From an uncultured Rhodospirillaceae bacterium (lineage in GTDB: Bacteria; Pseudomonadota; Alphaproteobacteria; Rhodospirillales; Rhodospirillaceae), in the NCBI GenBank assembly GCA_943787205.1, contig CALSLN010000001.1, positions 248,001 to 312,000 of the forward strand: DNA of 64,000 nt. The letters run 5' to 3'. Below the pieces are notes generated by a model. The model was not told the DNA's origin, did not search any database, and saw nothing but the letters and a program-made list of their open reading frames with translations. Shown here piece after piece: positions 52,751 through 60,750 of this stretch. Positions within the stretch are counted from its first letter, which is position 1; the number at the start of each line of letters is the position of its first letter. The position numbers and the translations under genes are program-made.

Positions 52751-53712
52751 ATGAGGTCGTACAGCGCTGCCGTTTCGCCGCCAATTTCATCAATTAACAT
52801 GCGGTGTGTGGCTGAGGCAGCTTTCTTCCAGGTGGCTCTTTCAGTCGCAGATAGAGTGATGATCGTGGCGCCTTTTGATTCTGAGAACGTTAGAGCGTCA
52901 ACGCCTTCTTCTCTGACGTCGGATCGAACGACCGCGGTCGCGGCGATTCCGCCCATGACCAAGTCTTGGTTATGTTTGTCTAAGCCATCGAACCACTTCT
53001 TGTTTGCAAAGACGGCTCCCGGATTGAGGCCATGCCGGGTCAATGTGATGTACGGTGCCAGATCGTACAGCGCGACCGTACGATACATTGATGTGTTGGT
53101 CGCGCCGCCCGAGAGTAGCCCAGTTTGAAGGCCTGGAACCAAGTCTGCGAATGGTAGTTGTGCGACGTCGGCTCCCGCTTCTTGTAAGAATATACGTGCA
53201 GCTGCGCCACCCGCTGCCCGCATCCGCATCCCTTTGATGTCTTCCGGAACACGCACGGGCGTTTGAGAAAAAACGTTAAACCAACCAGAATCGATCCACT
53301 GAATAAAATGTAGGTCTCGCTCTGAAAATAGTTTTTTCACCTTCTCTAGAATGAAGGTATCGAGAACGAAATCAGCCTCTTCGAAAGAGTCGAAGAGATA
53401 AGGCGCCATCAATAGGCTCATCTCTGGAACAGCCGCAGAGGTTCCTGGCGTGCTGAGCATGGAAACTTGATTCCTGCCGCGACGGACGGTGGCGCTCATG
53501 CTTTCTTCGCTACCAACCTGCCCGTCAATCAGCAGGACCACGTCAGCCGTCCCAACCCAACCCTCTTCCAAGCGTTTTTCAGTCGCGAGAAATTTGTTTC
53601 TGAGTTGGCCTTCACCTGGAACGAGCGAAACCATATTGATGGTTTCGGCCGAGAGGTCTTTGCTAGAAACGGACGTTGCTAGAAGGAAAATGCCAATGAG
53701 GAGTCTAGACAT
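52678..53712 (-). CDS. dctP: TRAP transporter substrate-binding protein (orphan 3)
   Basis: A 344-residue DctP receptor with signal peptide (RLLIGIFLLATSVSSKDLSA). The shared segment is VGSEESMSATVRRGRNQV; the arginine region is MRMRAAGGAAARIFL, then GLQTGLLSGGAT. It starts 5 bases after the methyltransferase gene at 53718, so the two are an operon; a GTG at 53721 would overlap. Coupling of a receptor to a methyltransferase is unusual. The C-terminus is longer by a tail that overlaps the transporter gene. Confidence 0.85.
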   Translation of the reverse strand: MSRLLIGIFLLATSVSSKDLSAETINMVSLVPGEGQLRNKFLATEKRLEEGWVGTADVVLLIDGQVGSEESMSATVRRGRNQVSMLSTPGTSAAVPEMSLLMAPYLFDSFEEADFVLDTFILEKVKKLFSERDLHFIQWIDSGWFNVFSQTPVRVPEDIKGMRMRAAGGAAARIFLQEAGADVAQLPFADLVPGLQTGLLSGGATNTSMYRTVALYDLAPYITLTRHGLNPGAVFANKKWFDGLDKHNQDLVMGGIAATAVVRSDVREEGVDALTFSESKGATIITLSATERATWKKAASATHRMLIDEIGGETAALYDLIQSGRSAFAAGVSDTGTPDNDASR

Positions 53713-53717
53713 CTGAC

Positions 53718-54890
53718 TCACTTTTGGGCGCTAACCACCAAATAGCTGCTGACAGGCTTGTCGTCGCTTGCCTTACCGATGAATTGCGGTTCGGCATCTC
53801 CAAGCGTCACGTTCTCTTTGGAAAACCCAGCTTGAGTACAGATGCCGACAAAGTCTTCGTCTTGAACGGTGCCGAGATACGGTTCGTTATTATTTATGGA
53901 CATCCAATCGGAATAGTATTTGTCAAAGGGCTTGTTTGGCGTGATGCCATCCATATGAATCATCAGCCCGCCGGGTGCGAGAAGGCGGTGGCACTCTTTG
54001 AAGACCGCCCGTATCGCGCGCCGAGACGTTTCGTGCAAAACAGCGTGTGATACGATGAGATCGAAACTGCCATCTTCAAAATTCGTATGCTCCGCATTTT
54101 GTTGCGAGAAATGCACCTCTTTCTCCATCGCAACCGCGCGGGCATGGCCATACCTGAGGCATGTTGCTGCCACGTCGATGGCATGAATTTCGGCGTCGGG
54201 GTAAAGGTCGCAATACGGAAGCGTGGAGTGGCCAACCGTGCATCCTATGTCGAGAATACGTTTCGGGCCGATTTCGCCAAAGTGATCGCGCAACCAAGCT
54301 GTCAGTGTGAATCCCATGTCATCCAGGTTGGGGCCGAGGCCACCCATCGCGTACAGACGGAACGTGCGGTCAAACTCCGCGCCAGCGAAGACGTCATCGT
54401 CGATCATTTGCTGGTGGTAGCTGCCTGGTTTGCAATGCATGTCTACGGAAGACAAATAGGGTGGCACGTCTACGCTATCATCCAGCGTCAATGACCCTAG
54501 TTTCCCGCGCAGTGATTTGGCGCGCTCTATGAGATCCGGCAATTGTCTCTCAATGCTCGGGCCGACTGTGTCGTAGAGCATTTCTTGCGTCGTGCGCATC
54601 AATGAGCTCCACCAGCGATTATGCGGCTCATCTTCGAGAGCAATACGCATTTCGCGTCGGGGTGGGCATTCTCCGTCGGCATATTTTGAAAGGACCTTTT
54701 CCTTCAAGATTGCTTCGTTGCCGCCGTGAAAATTGCGTGTGCTGAATACCCGAAGCGTTTTAATGAAACTCTGTGCGCTTTGTTCGTCGTGTGTGGCATC
54801 TGCGAACATGGCGTGGTCTGAATTGTTGCGCATTACGGGCATCCCTTTGATCATCTTTTCAGGTGACACTGTCACCAAGCCTGTAGTCAT
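53718..54890 (-). CDS. SAM-dependent methyltransferase with unusual N-terminal region (copy 2)
   Basis: A 390-residue paralogue of the gene at 286-1467. Motif I (ILDIGCTVGHSTLP) is near residue 212, followed by HAIDVAATCLRYGHARA and LLAPGGLMIHMDG. The N-terminal segment SIERQLPDLIERAKSLRG matches IQRQLPDLIETAK of copy 1, and NNNEPYLGTVQDEDFV matches its tail. Start uncertain: no clear ribosome site at 54890, with several in-frame ATGs downstream. It diverges from the small coiled-coil gene at 54957 across a palindrome. Confidence 0.87.
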   Translation of the reverse strand: MTTGLVTVSPEKMIKGMPVMRNNSDHAMFADATHDEQSAQSFIKTLRVFSTRNFHGGNEAILKEKVLSKYADGECPPRREMRIALEDEPHNRWWSSLMRTTQEMLYDTVGPSIERQLPDLIERAKSLRGKLGSLTLDDSVDVPPYLSSVDMHCKPGSYHQQMIDDDVFAGAEFDRTFRLYAMGGLGPNLDDMGFTLTAWLRDHFGEIGPKRILDIGCTVGHSTLPYCDLYPDAEIHAIDVAATCLRYGHARAVAMEKEVHFSQQNAEHTNFEDGSFDLIVSHAVLHETSRRAIRAVFKECHRLLAPGGLMIHMDGITPNKPFDKYYSDWMSINNNEPYLGTVQDEDFVGICTQAGFSKENVTLGDAEPQFIGKASDDKPVSSYLVVSAQK

Positions 54891-54919
54891 AATACAATAG
54901 TATCACAGTATAATTCAAA

Positions 54920-54936
54920 GGTCGGTCAAACCGACC
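54920..54936. promoter_or_regulatory. Palindrome between methyltransferase and coiled-coil gene
   Basis: GGTCGGT-CAA-ACCGACC, a perfect 7-base inverted repeat in the 66-base divergent region. Preceding sequence (TATACTGTGATACTATTG) is AT-rich and promoter-like. An operator governing both genes is plausible; a regulator is not encoded nearby. Confidence 0.5.
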
Positions 54937-54956
54937 AGGGTGAGGAGGATTTCAGT

Positions 54957-55319
54957 ATGGCCGGAGCAAAAAAACCGCGGCAACGCACGGCAAAGGGGCG
55001 GCGGCCGTTCTTCCTTGAGACCGCAGATTCAGACAAACTTTTATCGATGATCACGGCTTTGGTCGGTGAAATGTCCGTGCTCAAGGATCGCGTTGACACC
55101 CACGAACGCTTGGCAGCAGCGGGCAAGGTGGCTACCCCGGAAGAAATTGAAGGGTATCGGCCGGATGATACGGTGGAAGACGAACGTGAAGCAGGGCGGG
55201 CCGATATGTTAGATCGCGTGTTCCGCATTATTTCTGCCGCAAATGATCCAATCGTCGCCTCTGACGCAGAGTATGATTCCTTGGTGGACCGCTTTGCGAA
55301 TGACGACAAAGAGTCTTAG
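54957..55319 (+). CDS. Small coiled-coil protein (complete copy)
   Basis: A 120-residue acidic protein. It begins with a basic patch (AKKPRQRTAKGRRPFF), then a helix LLSMITALVGEMSVLKDRVD with heptad spacing, EEIEGYRPDDTVEDERE, and a final helix ADMLDRVFRIISAANDP. The first half aligns with the partial protein at 1-271, also next to a methyltransferase. GAGGAGG precedes the ATG. It converges with a TRAP receptor gene, 3 bases apart. I do not recognise the family; a regulatory or scaffolding partner is a guess. Confidence 0.8.
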   Translation: MAGAKKPRQRTAKGRRPFFLETADSDKLLSMITALVGEMSVLKDRVDTHERLAAAGKVATPEEIEGYRPDDTVEDEREAGRADMLDRVFRIISAANDPIVASDAEYDSLVDRFANDDKES

Positions 55320-55322
55320 CCG

Positions 55323-56348
55323 CTAGGGCATCTGTCGCGCGTAGGCTTCTCTGCCCACGATGATGAGACCCATAATCTCTTGAGCCTTGCCGCCGATTTC
55401 ATCAACGAGTGCGCGCTGATTAGGTTGAGCAACGTCCCTAAATCTTTGTCGCTGGTCACCGGATAACTCGTGAACTTGAGCGCCGATCTCGGCAAGGTGG
55501 GCTTCTTCATCGCGCAGCATATCAACAGCCATGCCGCGTTGTGCGGACTCTGGACCAAAGCTCGTCGCGATGATGTCTTGGTTTTCCTGAGAGAGGCGCT
55601 CGTACCAACGCCGATTAACAATGCTAAATCCAAACTGTCGGGCATGGCGCGTGCGGGTCATGTGTTGTGCGTATTCGGCTTCTCCGCCACTGGCGTAGAG
55701 AACCAAGCTGGACTCACCACCCTCAACCAAACTTGTCTGTAGGCTTGAAACCAATTCTGTTCGTTGGATGTGAATGACGTCTGCACCGATAGCCTGCAAA
55801 AAGAGAATGGACGCTGTCGACTGTAATGACCGCATGCGATACCCGGCAGTATCAGCTGGTGTCAGTAACGGTTTTCCACCGTATATGTTGAGCCATCCGA
55901 CATCTTGCCAATTCAGGATAACGAATCCTTTATCTTCGGCGAGCGCTGCGTAGGGCTCCTTGAGATAGTTATCCACAACGAAATGCACTTCTTCGAGGCT
56001 ATCGAACAGGAACGGTGCCGTAAGAAGCCCGAATTCCGGTACAACCCGCGACATACCCGAATCGCTAAAACTGGAGACGTGAACGCGGCCCCGCAGTAGA
56101 GACGGCATTCGACTTTCTTCACCGCCAGTCTCACCGCGGATCAGCATGCGTAGACGCAATTTACCGTTTGAACGGGCAAGAACCGCTTTCTCGTAATCGA
56201 GCCAGATGCGCTCGCCAATATCTCCCGGGAAGGTCGCAGCACCGACGGTGCCAACGTAACCGTCCTCCGCACCTTCACTTGGAATTGACATGGCCAGAAC
56301 GATCCAGAACACGATGCCAATTCCGATGTACCAGGTAAATGAGCGCAT
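55323..56348 (-). CDS. dctP: TRAP transporter substrate-binding protein (orphan 4)
   Basis: A 341-residue DctP receptor. The leader is IGIGIVFWIVLAMSIPSEGA, longer and less typical than in the others, possibly an anchor. The shared segment is RMLIRGETGGEESRMPSLLR; the arginine region is YRMRSLQSTASILFL, then SLQTSLVEGGES. It lies between the coiled-coil gene and the alcohol dehydrogenase with no permease. The C-terminal helix IGGKAQEIMGLIIVGREAY is shared. Confidence 0.85.
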   Translation of the reverse strand: MRSFTWYIGIGIVFWIVLAMSIPSEGAEDGYVGTVGAATFPGDIGERIWLDYEKAVLARSNGKLRLRMLIRGETGGEESRMPSLLRGRVHVSSFSDSGMSRVVPEFGLLTAPFLFDSLEEVHFVVDNYLKEPYAALAEDKGFVILNWQDVGWLNIYGGKPLLTPADTAGYRMRSLQSTASILFLQAIGADVIHIQRTELVSSLQTSLVEGGESSLVLYASGGEAEYAQHMTRTRHARQFGFSIVNRRWYERLSQENQDIIATSFGPESAQRGMAVDMLRDEEAHLAEIGAQVHELSGDQRQRFRDVAQPNQRALVDEIGGKAQEIMGLIIVGREAYARQMP

Positions 56349-56439
56349 AGTTTAACCGTAGGGCTGAGTGTTGTTATTGCGAAACTGAGACGGGTGATCT
56401 TGGCATGGGGTGATGAGCGTCTACAATGGACCTTAATCA

Positions 56440-56454
56440 ATCACACTGTGTGAT
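56440..56454. promoter_or_regulatory. Palindromic operator-like site before the alcohol dehydrogenase
   Basis: ATCACAC-T-GTGTGAT, a perfect 15-base palindrome 44 bases before the 56499 start and 91 bases before the divergent TRAP receptor start. The layout resembles GntR-type operators. The binding protein is not in the window. Confidence 0.5.
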
Positions 56455-56498
56455 GGTGTCGGATGGCATCATAAACGTCAGGAATTTTGGAGAGATGC

Positions 56499-57626
56499 AT
56501 GCAAGTTAGGGCCGCGGTGCTGCGCGAAATGGGGGCAAAAGCCCCTTATGCAGAAAGTAAGCCTCTTAAGATTGAAACCTTAGAGCTCGATCCGCCGGGG
56601 CCAGGTGAGTTGCTGGTTCAAGTCAAAGCGGCAGGTCTTTGTCACTCTGACTTGTCGGTTATCAACGGAAGTCGACCCCGGCCAACGCCGATGGCGCTAG
56701 GGCATGAAGCCGCTGGCGTGGTCAAAGAGGTGGGCGCGGGCGTGACCCGTTTCAACGTCGGTGAACACGTTGTGCTCGTGTTTGTTCCTAGTTGTGGCCA
56801 TTGCGTTCCCTGTGCGGAGGGTCGTCCTGCTCTATGCGAGCCCGGTGCGGCGGCTAACGTTGCTGGCACTCTGGTGTCCGGTGAGCGACGCCTCCATGTC
56901 GATGACGGCGATGTGCACCATCACTTGGGTGTTTCAGCGTTCGCAGATCATGCAGTCGTCAGCGAAACCTCCTGTGTCAAAGTGGACCCCAGTCTGACCT
57001 TCGAAGAAGCAGCGTTGTTTGGATGTGCTGTTATCACGGGGGTTGGCGCTGTCTTGAACACGGCAAAAGTTACACCGGGGTCTCGTGTCGCCGTGATTGG
57101 TTTGGGTGGCGTGGGCTTGAATGCTTTGCTTGGTGCTGTACTTGCTGGTGCTAAGCAAATCGTCGCTGTCGACCTACGAGATGACAAGCTTGATCTCGCG
57201 CGGCAACTCGGTGCGACAGATGCTGTGAATGCCAACGACGAAAACGCGATTGCGGCGATTAGAGATCTGACGGGTGGCGGCGTTGATTATGCATTTGAGA
57301 TGGCTGGGTCTGTTCCGGCGTTGGAATTAGCCTGGGCGATCACCGCGCGTGGCGGTGAAACCATTACAGCGGGTCTGCCCCATCCAGACAAGCGCATGAG
57401 TTTGCCGCCTGTTCAGCTGGTTGCAGAGGAGCGTTCGCTGAAGGGGAGCTATCTTGGGAGTTGTGTGCCGGTTCGCGATATCCCGACATACATAGACTTG
57501 TATAAAGAAGGGAAGCTTCCTGTGGATCGCCTGATGTCAGACCGCATCGCGCTTGACGATATCAATGCAGCTTTCGACCGGCTGGCTGCAGGTGAAACTG
57601 TGCGTCAAGTCATCGTCTTTGACTAA
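56499..57626 (+). CDS. Zinc-dependent alcohol dehydrogenase
   Basis: A 375-residue zinc MDR. Catalytic ligands are Cys in AAGLCHSDLSV and His-Glu in ALGHEAAGVV; the structural zinc cysteines are in VPSCGHCVPCAEGRPALC. The cofactor fold is AVIGLGGVGLNALLGAVLAG, with Asp in AVDLRDDK indicating NAD. It matches the class III/aryl-alcohol type. The ATG at 56499 is preceded by GGAGAGATGC. It heads a rightward run with the M24 and ThDP genes. Confidence 0.93.
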   Translation: MQVRAAVLREMGAKAPYAESKPLKIETLELDPPGPGELLVQVKAAGLCHSDLSVINGSRPRPTPMALGHEAAGVVKEVGAGVTRFNVGEHVVLVFVPSCGHCVPCAEGRPALCEPGAAANVAGTLVSGERRLHVDDGDVHHHLGVSAFADHAVVSETSCVKVDPSLTFEEAALFGCAVITGVGAVLNTAKVTPGSRVAVIGLGGVGLNALLGAVLAGAKQIVAVDLRDDKLDLARQLGATDAVNANDENAIAAIRDLTGGGVDYAFEMAGSVPALELAWAITARGGETITAGLPHPDKRMSLPPVQLVAEERSLKGSYLGSCVPVRDIPTYIDLYKEGKLPVDRLMSDRIALDDINAAFDRLAAGETVRQVIVFD

Positions 57627-57653
57627 TAGTACCCGTTCGCGGAAGGGATAGGC

Positions 57654-58937
57654 ATGCTGCTAAACAAAGCTCGTGCATACGAGATTATGGATAAACACGG
57701 CCTCGATGGTCTCGTCGCTGTAAACCAAATCAACATCTACTACCTGACGGATTATTGGGGTCCGTTGATGCGAATGCGGCGTATGTTTTTCAATTATGCG
57801 GTGCTGCCGAGAAACGAAGACGCGCCGGCGGCCTTGGTCGAAACAGCGGTAGGTCTTCTCCGGCTTTTCGAAGACAAGTCATTGACGTGGGTTCCTAATG
57901 TCTGTGGGTATACCCACCCTATCTACTCTGATCGCCGTGACTTTGACCCAGACGTTGAAGAACCCGAAGCGGTGCAAGAGGGAATTCGATGGCCAGTCAC
58001 CGACGGTCCCTTGTCGGATTCCGACGAAGATTATTTAAAGTATGCGGAAGATTTTAAAGGGCAGTACTCGGTCAATCCGCTCTATGCACTCAAGAAGGCG
58101 CTTAAAGATGCGGGGATGGAAAAGGCAAAGGTTGGCATCGATGACCCTCGCGTGATCGATTGGCTCAATGGTATCGGATTGCCTGATCTCACGGGCGTTG
58201 AGGCGACGACGATTTTCCGCGAGATCCGGATGGTCAAGACGCCAGACGAGCTTCAGATTCTTCGAGATGCAGCGGCCATGAATGAAGTGGCCGTCGATGC
58301 CGCTGTTTCATCCCTGCATGTTGGGATGGAACAGAGCGAGTTGGAAATTGTTTACAACACGGAGCTCGCGAAACGCGGTGGGCGCGGCGTGTATCTATCG
58401 ACAGGGTCCATGGGGCGGCGGAAATCCCAAGTCAAAGAAGGACAGCTCATCACCTTTGATGGGCTGTGTGAGTACAAACACTACCATGGTGACATGGGTC
58501 GCACTGCAATTTGTGGTGAGCCGACAGATAAGATGCTCGAACGAAACCGGATTATGCGCAAAGGCTGCGAAATTGCCTATGACATGATCAAGCCGGGCGT
58601 TAAGGGGCGTGAGATGACGGTGCGTGTCATCGAAGAGATGCGCAAAATGGGATTCCCTGGTTTCTTTATTTGCACGCCTCATTCTGTTGGTCTTGAGCAT
58701 ACGGACCATCCACTTCCCATTGGGCCAATGTTACCGGGATCGCAGGGCGAGTTCGTTTTTGAAGAGAATATGGTGTTCACCGTAGACATGCCCTACTACG
58801 AAGTGGGTTGGGGCAACATGCACTTAGAAGATACGGTGCGGGTATCTGCGGATGGCTGCGACCCCTTTAACAGTTGTGAAGTTGGTTTGCGCATTGTGCC
58901 CCCACAAGGCGGTAGCGTGACGATTGCGACGGCATAA
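57654..58937 (+). CDS. M24-fold hydrolase or lyase (creatinase/prolidase-like)
   Basis: A 427-residue protein with a creatinase-like N-terminal domain (NQINIYYLTDYWGPLMRMRR) and pita-bread catalytic domain. Metal ligands: two Asp 11 apart in FDGLCEYKHYHGDMGRTA, His in HSVGLEHTDHP and Glu in HLEDTVRV. Where peptidases have Glu (EPG), this has Asp (FTVDMPYYEVGWG), and HSVG replaces HGIG. The non-standard sites suggest a non-peptidase member, as creatinase or DMSP lyase are. GGAAGGG precedes the ATG. Zinc alcohol dehydrogenase and two ThDP genes flank it. Confidence 0.82.
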   Translation: MLLNKARAYEIMDKHGLDGLVAVNQINIYYLTDYWGPLMRMRRMFFNYAVLPRNEDAPAALVETAVGLLRLFEDKSLTWVPNVCGYTHPIYSDRRDFDPDVEEPEAVQEGIRWPVTDGPLSDSDEDYLKYAEDFKGQYSVNPLYALKKALKDAGMEKAKVGIDDPRVIDWLNGIGLPDLTGVEATTIFREIRMVKTPDELQILRDAAAMNEVAVDAAVSSLHVGMEQSELEIVYNTELAKRGGRGVYLSTGSMGRRKSQVKEGQLITFDGLCEYKHYHGDMGRTAICGEPTDKMLERNRIMRKGCEIAYDMIKPGVKGREMTVRVIEEMRKMGFPGFFICTPHSVGLEHTDHPLPIGPMLPGSQGEFVFEENMVFTVDMPYYEVGWGNMHLEDTVRVSADGCDPFNSCEVGLRIVPPQGGSVTIATA

Positions 58938-58957
58938 ACGAAAATTGAGACGGACAC

Positions 58958-60718
58958 GTGGTAGCTCAGAAAAAAAAGAAACAGACCTCTAAGACCAATC
59001 GCATGAATGGTGGGGAGGTCATTGCAACCGCCTTGGCGGGCTACGGTGTGCGCACGGTCGCGTGTCTATCGGGGACGGCCCACACCCACCTTCTTTTTGC
59101 CTTTGAGAATAATGACATTGGTATCGTGTCGGGTCGTCATGAAACGGCAACGGTTGCCGTGGCGGATGGATATGCGCGTGTGGCCGGTCGGCTCGGTGTG
59201 GCGTTGATAAAAGCCGATCAGGGTTTGCCCAATGCCATGTCCGGAATTATCACCGCCAATCAAGCGTGTTCACCGGTTGTTGTGTTGGTTTCTATGTTGC
59301 CTGACCCAAAGCGCGAAGCGGCAGATGAATGGCCTAACGATTGGCTTGATATGGTTAAGCCATACGCGAAATGGGTCCGTAGTGTTCCGGCGGCTGATCG
59401 ACTGGAAGAATTTGTCCATGCGGCAGCACGTCATGCCCTAACCGGGCGCCCTGGCGTTGCAGTGCTTGGTATTCCGCAGCACTTCGAAGCTGAAGCCATT
59501 GAGGTTTCCAAGTCATACACACCTGTCGTGGCCGATCCTCCAGCGCCCAATACGGGCTCAATTGAACGCGCGGCTGATATCTTGGCGAAAGCCACGCGAC
59601 CGATGATCCTAGTTGGGAGTGGAGCGGCTTTGTCAGAGGCGGGCCCTGCGCTTCGCAAGTTATCAAAAGCGTTCAAATACCCAGTTTTAGCGAATGCCCT
59701 TGGGCGCGGCTTGGTGCCAGAGGATATGACGCTCGGCTTTTCGTGGCCCTTGGCGCAGGTTGCCGCTAAAGACGCCGATGTTGTTGTCGTCGTTGGCCTG
59801 CGCATGACAGAGCGTATGGGCTACGGATTAGCGCCGCGGTTTAACGGCGACGCCAAGTTTATTCAGATTGATGTGGAAGCGGAAGAAATCGGTCGGAATC
59901 GTGTTGTTGATGCTCCGGTCTGCGGCGATGCTCGGTTATCGATCGAAGCCCTACACAGGGCGCTGAAAAAGCGGAAAGTGTCGCCAAAGGGAAACCCGAT
60001 ATGGGTCAACAAGGCGCTCAAGGTTCGACTCTCGCGCATTGAGGAACTCGGTAAGGGCGATGACGGTCCGGTTCATCCGTATCGTATTGGGCGAGACCTC
60101 ATGAGCCTTATGCCAGCCAACGCCATTTACGTTGGTGACGGTGCCGATGTGCAGAACTGGATGCATGCTGTTCTTCGAATTCGATCTGATCGTGGATTTA
60201 TGGATCACTACCCTCTCGGCTCTATGGGAATTGGTACGCCGCTGGCAATTGGGGCTGCAGCTGCAGCGCGTGACATTGCAAAGGAAAACCGTACTGAGCC
60301 GCGCCCGGTTGTTTTGGTTACCGGCGACGGCGCGTTTGGATTCTATGCGGCTGAATTTAATGCCGCCGCGCTCGCAGACCTGAAAATTGTCTGCATTATT
60401 TCCAATGATGGAGCATGGGGAACGGAAAAGCATGGCCAACTCAATGCGGTTGGCAGATCGATCAACTGCGAGCTTGGCCAATGGGATTACCACCTGGTTG
60501 GTCAGATGTTCGGCGGACATGGTGAAAAAGTTGTCTCCCCTCAAGATGTCAAACCTGCACTCCAGCGGGCCTTTGATGCGGATACGTTCTCTGTAATCAA
60601 TGTCTTAACGGATCCGATGGCTGGTCTCGTGCGCAAGCAAGACCCGCGGGTTCAGACCGTCGCGTTCGAAGACTTGGTTTCCAGTTTAAAAACTCATCAC
60701 ACACCGGATGTCGCGTAA
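58958..60718 (+). CDS. ThDP-dependent enzyme, acetolactate-synthase-like (copy 1)
   Basis: A 586-residue enzyme from GTG. The catalytic Glu62 lies in VSGRHETATVAVADGYARVA. The ThDP-Mg motif begins VLVTGDGAFGFYAAEFNA near residue 456 and ends IISNDGAWGTEKHGQ, with Asn-Asp where most relatives have Asn-Asn. A basic leader (AQKKKKQTSKTN) is unusual. The family decarboxylates 2-keto acids and may join the aldehyde to a second substrate. A paralogue follows 32 bases later. Confidence 0.88.
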   Translation: MVAQKKKKQTSKTNRMNGGEVIATALAGYGVRTVACLSGTAHTHLLFAFENNDIGIVSGRHETATVAVADGYARVAGRLGVALIKADQGLPNAMSGIITANQACSPVVVLVSMLPDPKREAADEWPNDWLDMVKPYAKWVRSVPAADRLEEFVHAAARHALTGRPGVAVLGIPQHFEAEAIEVSKSYTPVVADPPAPNTGSIERAADILAKATRPMILVGSGAALSEAGPALRKLSKAFKYPVLANALGRGLVPEDMTLGFSWPLAQVAAKDADVVVVVGLRMTERMGYGLAPRFNGDAKFIQIDVEAEEIGRNRVVDAPVCGDARLSIEALHRALKKRKVSPKGNPIWVNKALKVRLSRIEELGKGDDGPVHPYRIGRDLMSLMPANAIYVGDGADVQNWMHAVLRIRSDRGFMDHYPLGSMGIGTPLAIGAAAAARDIAKENRTEPRPVVLVTGDGAFGFYAAEFNAAALADLKIVCIISNDGAWGTEKHGQLNAVGRSINCELGQWDYHLVGQMFGGHGEKVVSPQDVKPALQRAFDADTFSVINVLTDPMAGLVRKQDPRVQTVAFEDLVSSLKTHHTPDVA

Positions 60719-60750
60719 TCGCGCCTTAGAGCCGAACAAAGGACTGCACC

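Noticed and set aside
57654-58937. DMSP lyase DddP as the M24 gene product
   Set aside because: It shares the fold, but the N-terminal sequence does not look like DddP as I know it, and I see no diagnostic residues; kept as a generic M24 member.
59951-60544. 197-residue frame antisense to the first ThDP gene
   Set aside because: Shadow of a conserved enzyme; composition is unlike real proteins here.
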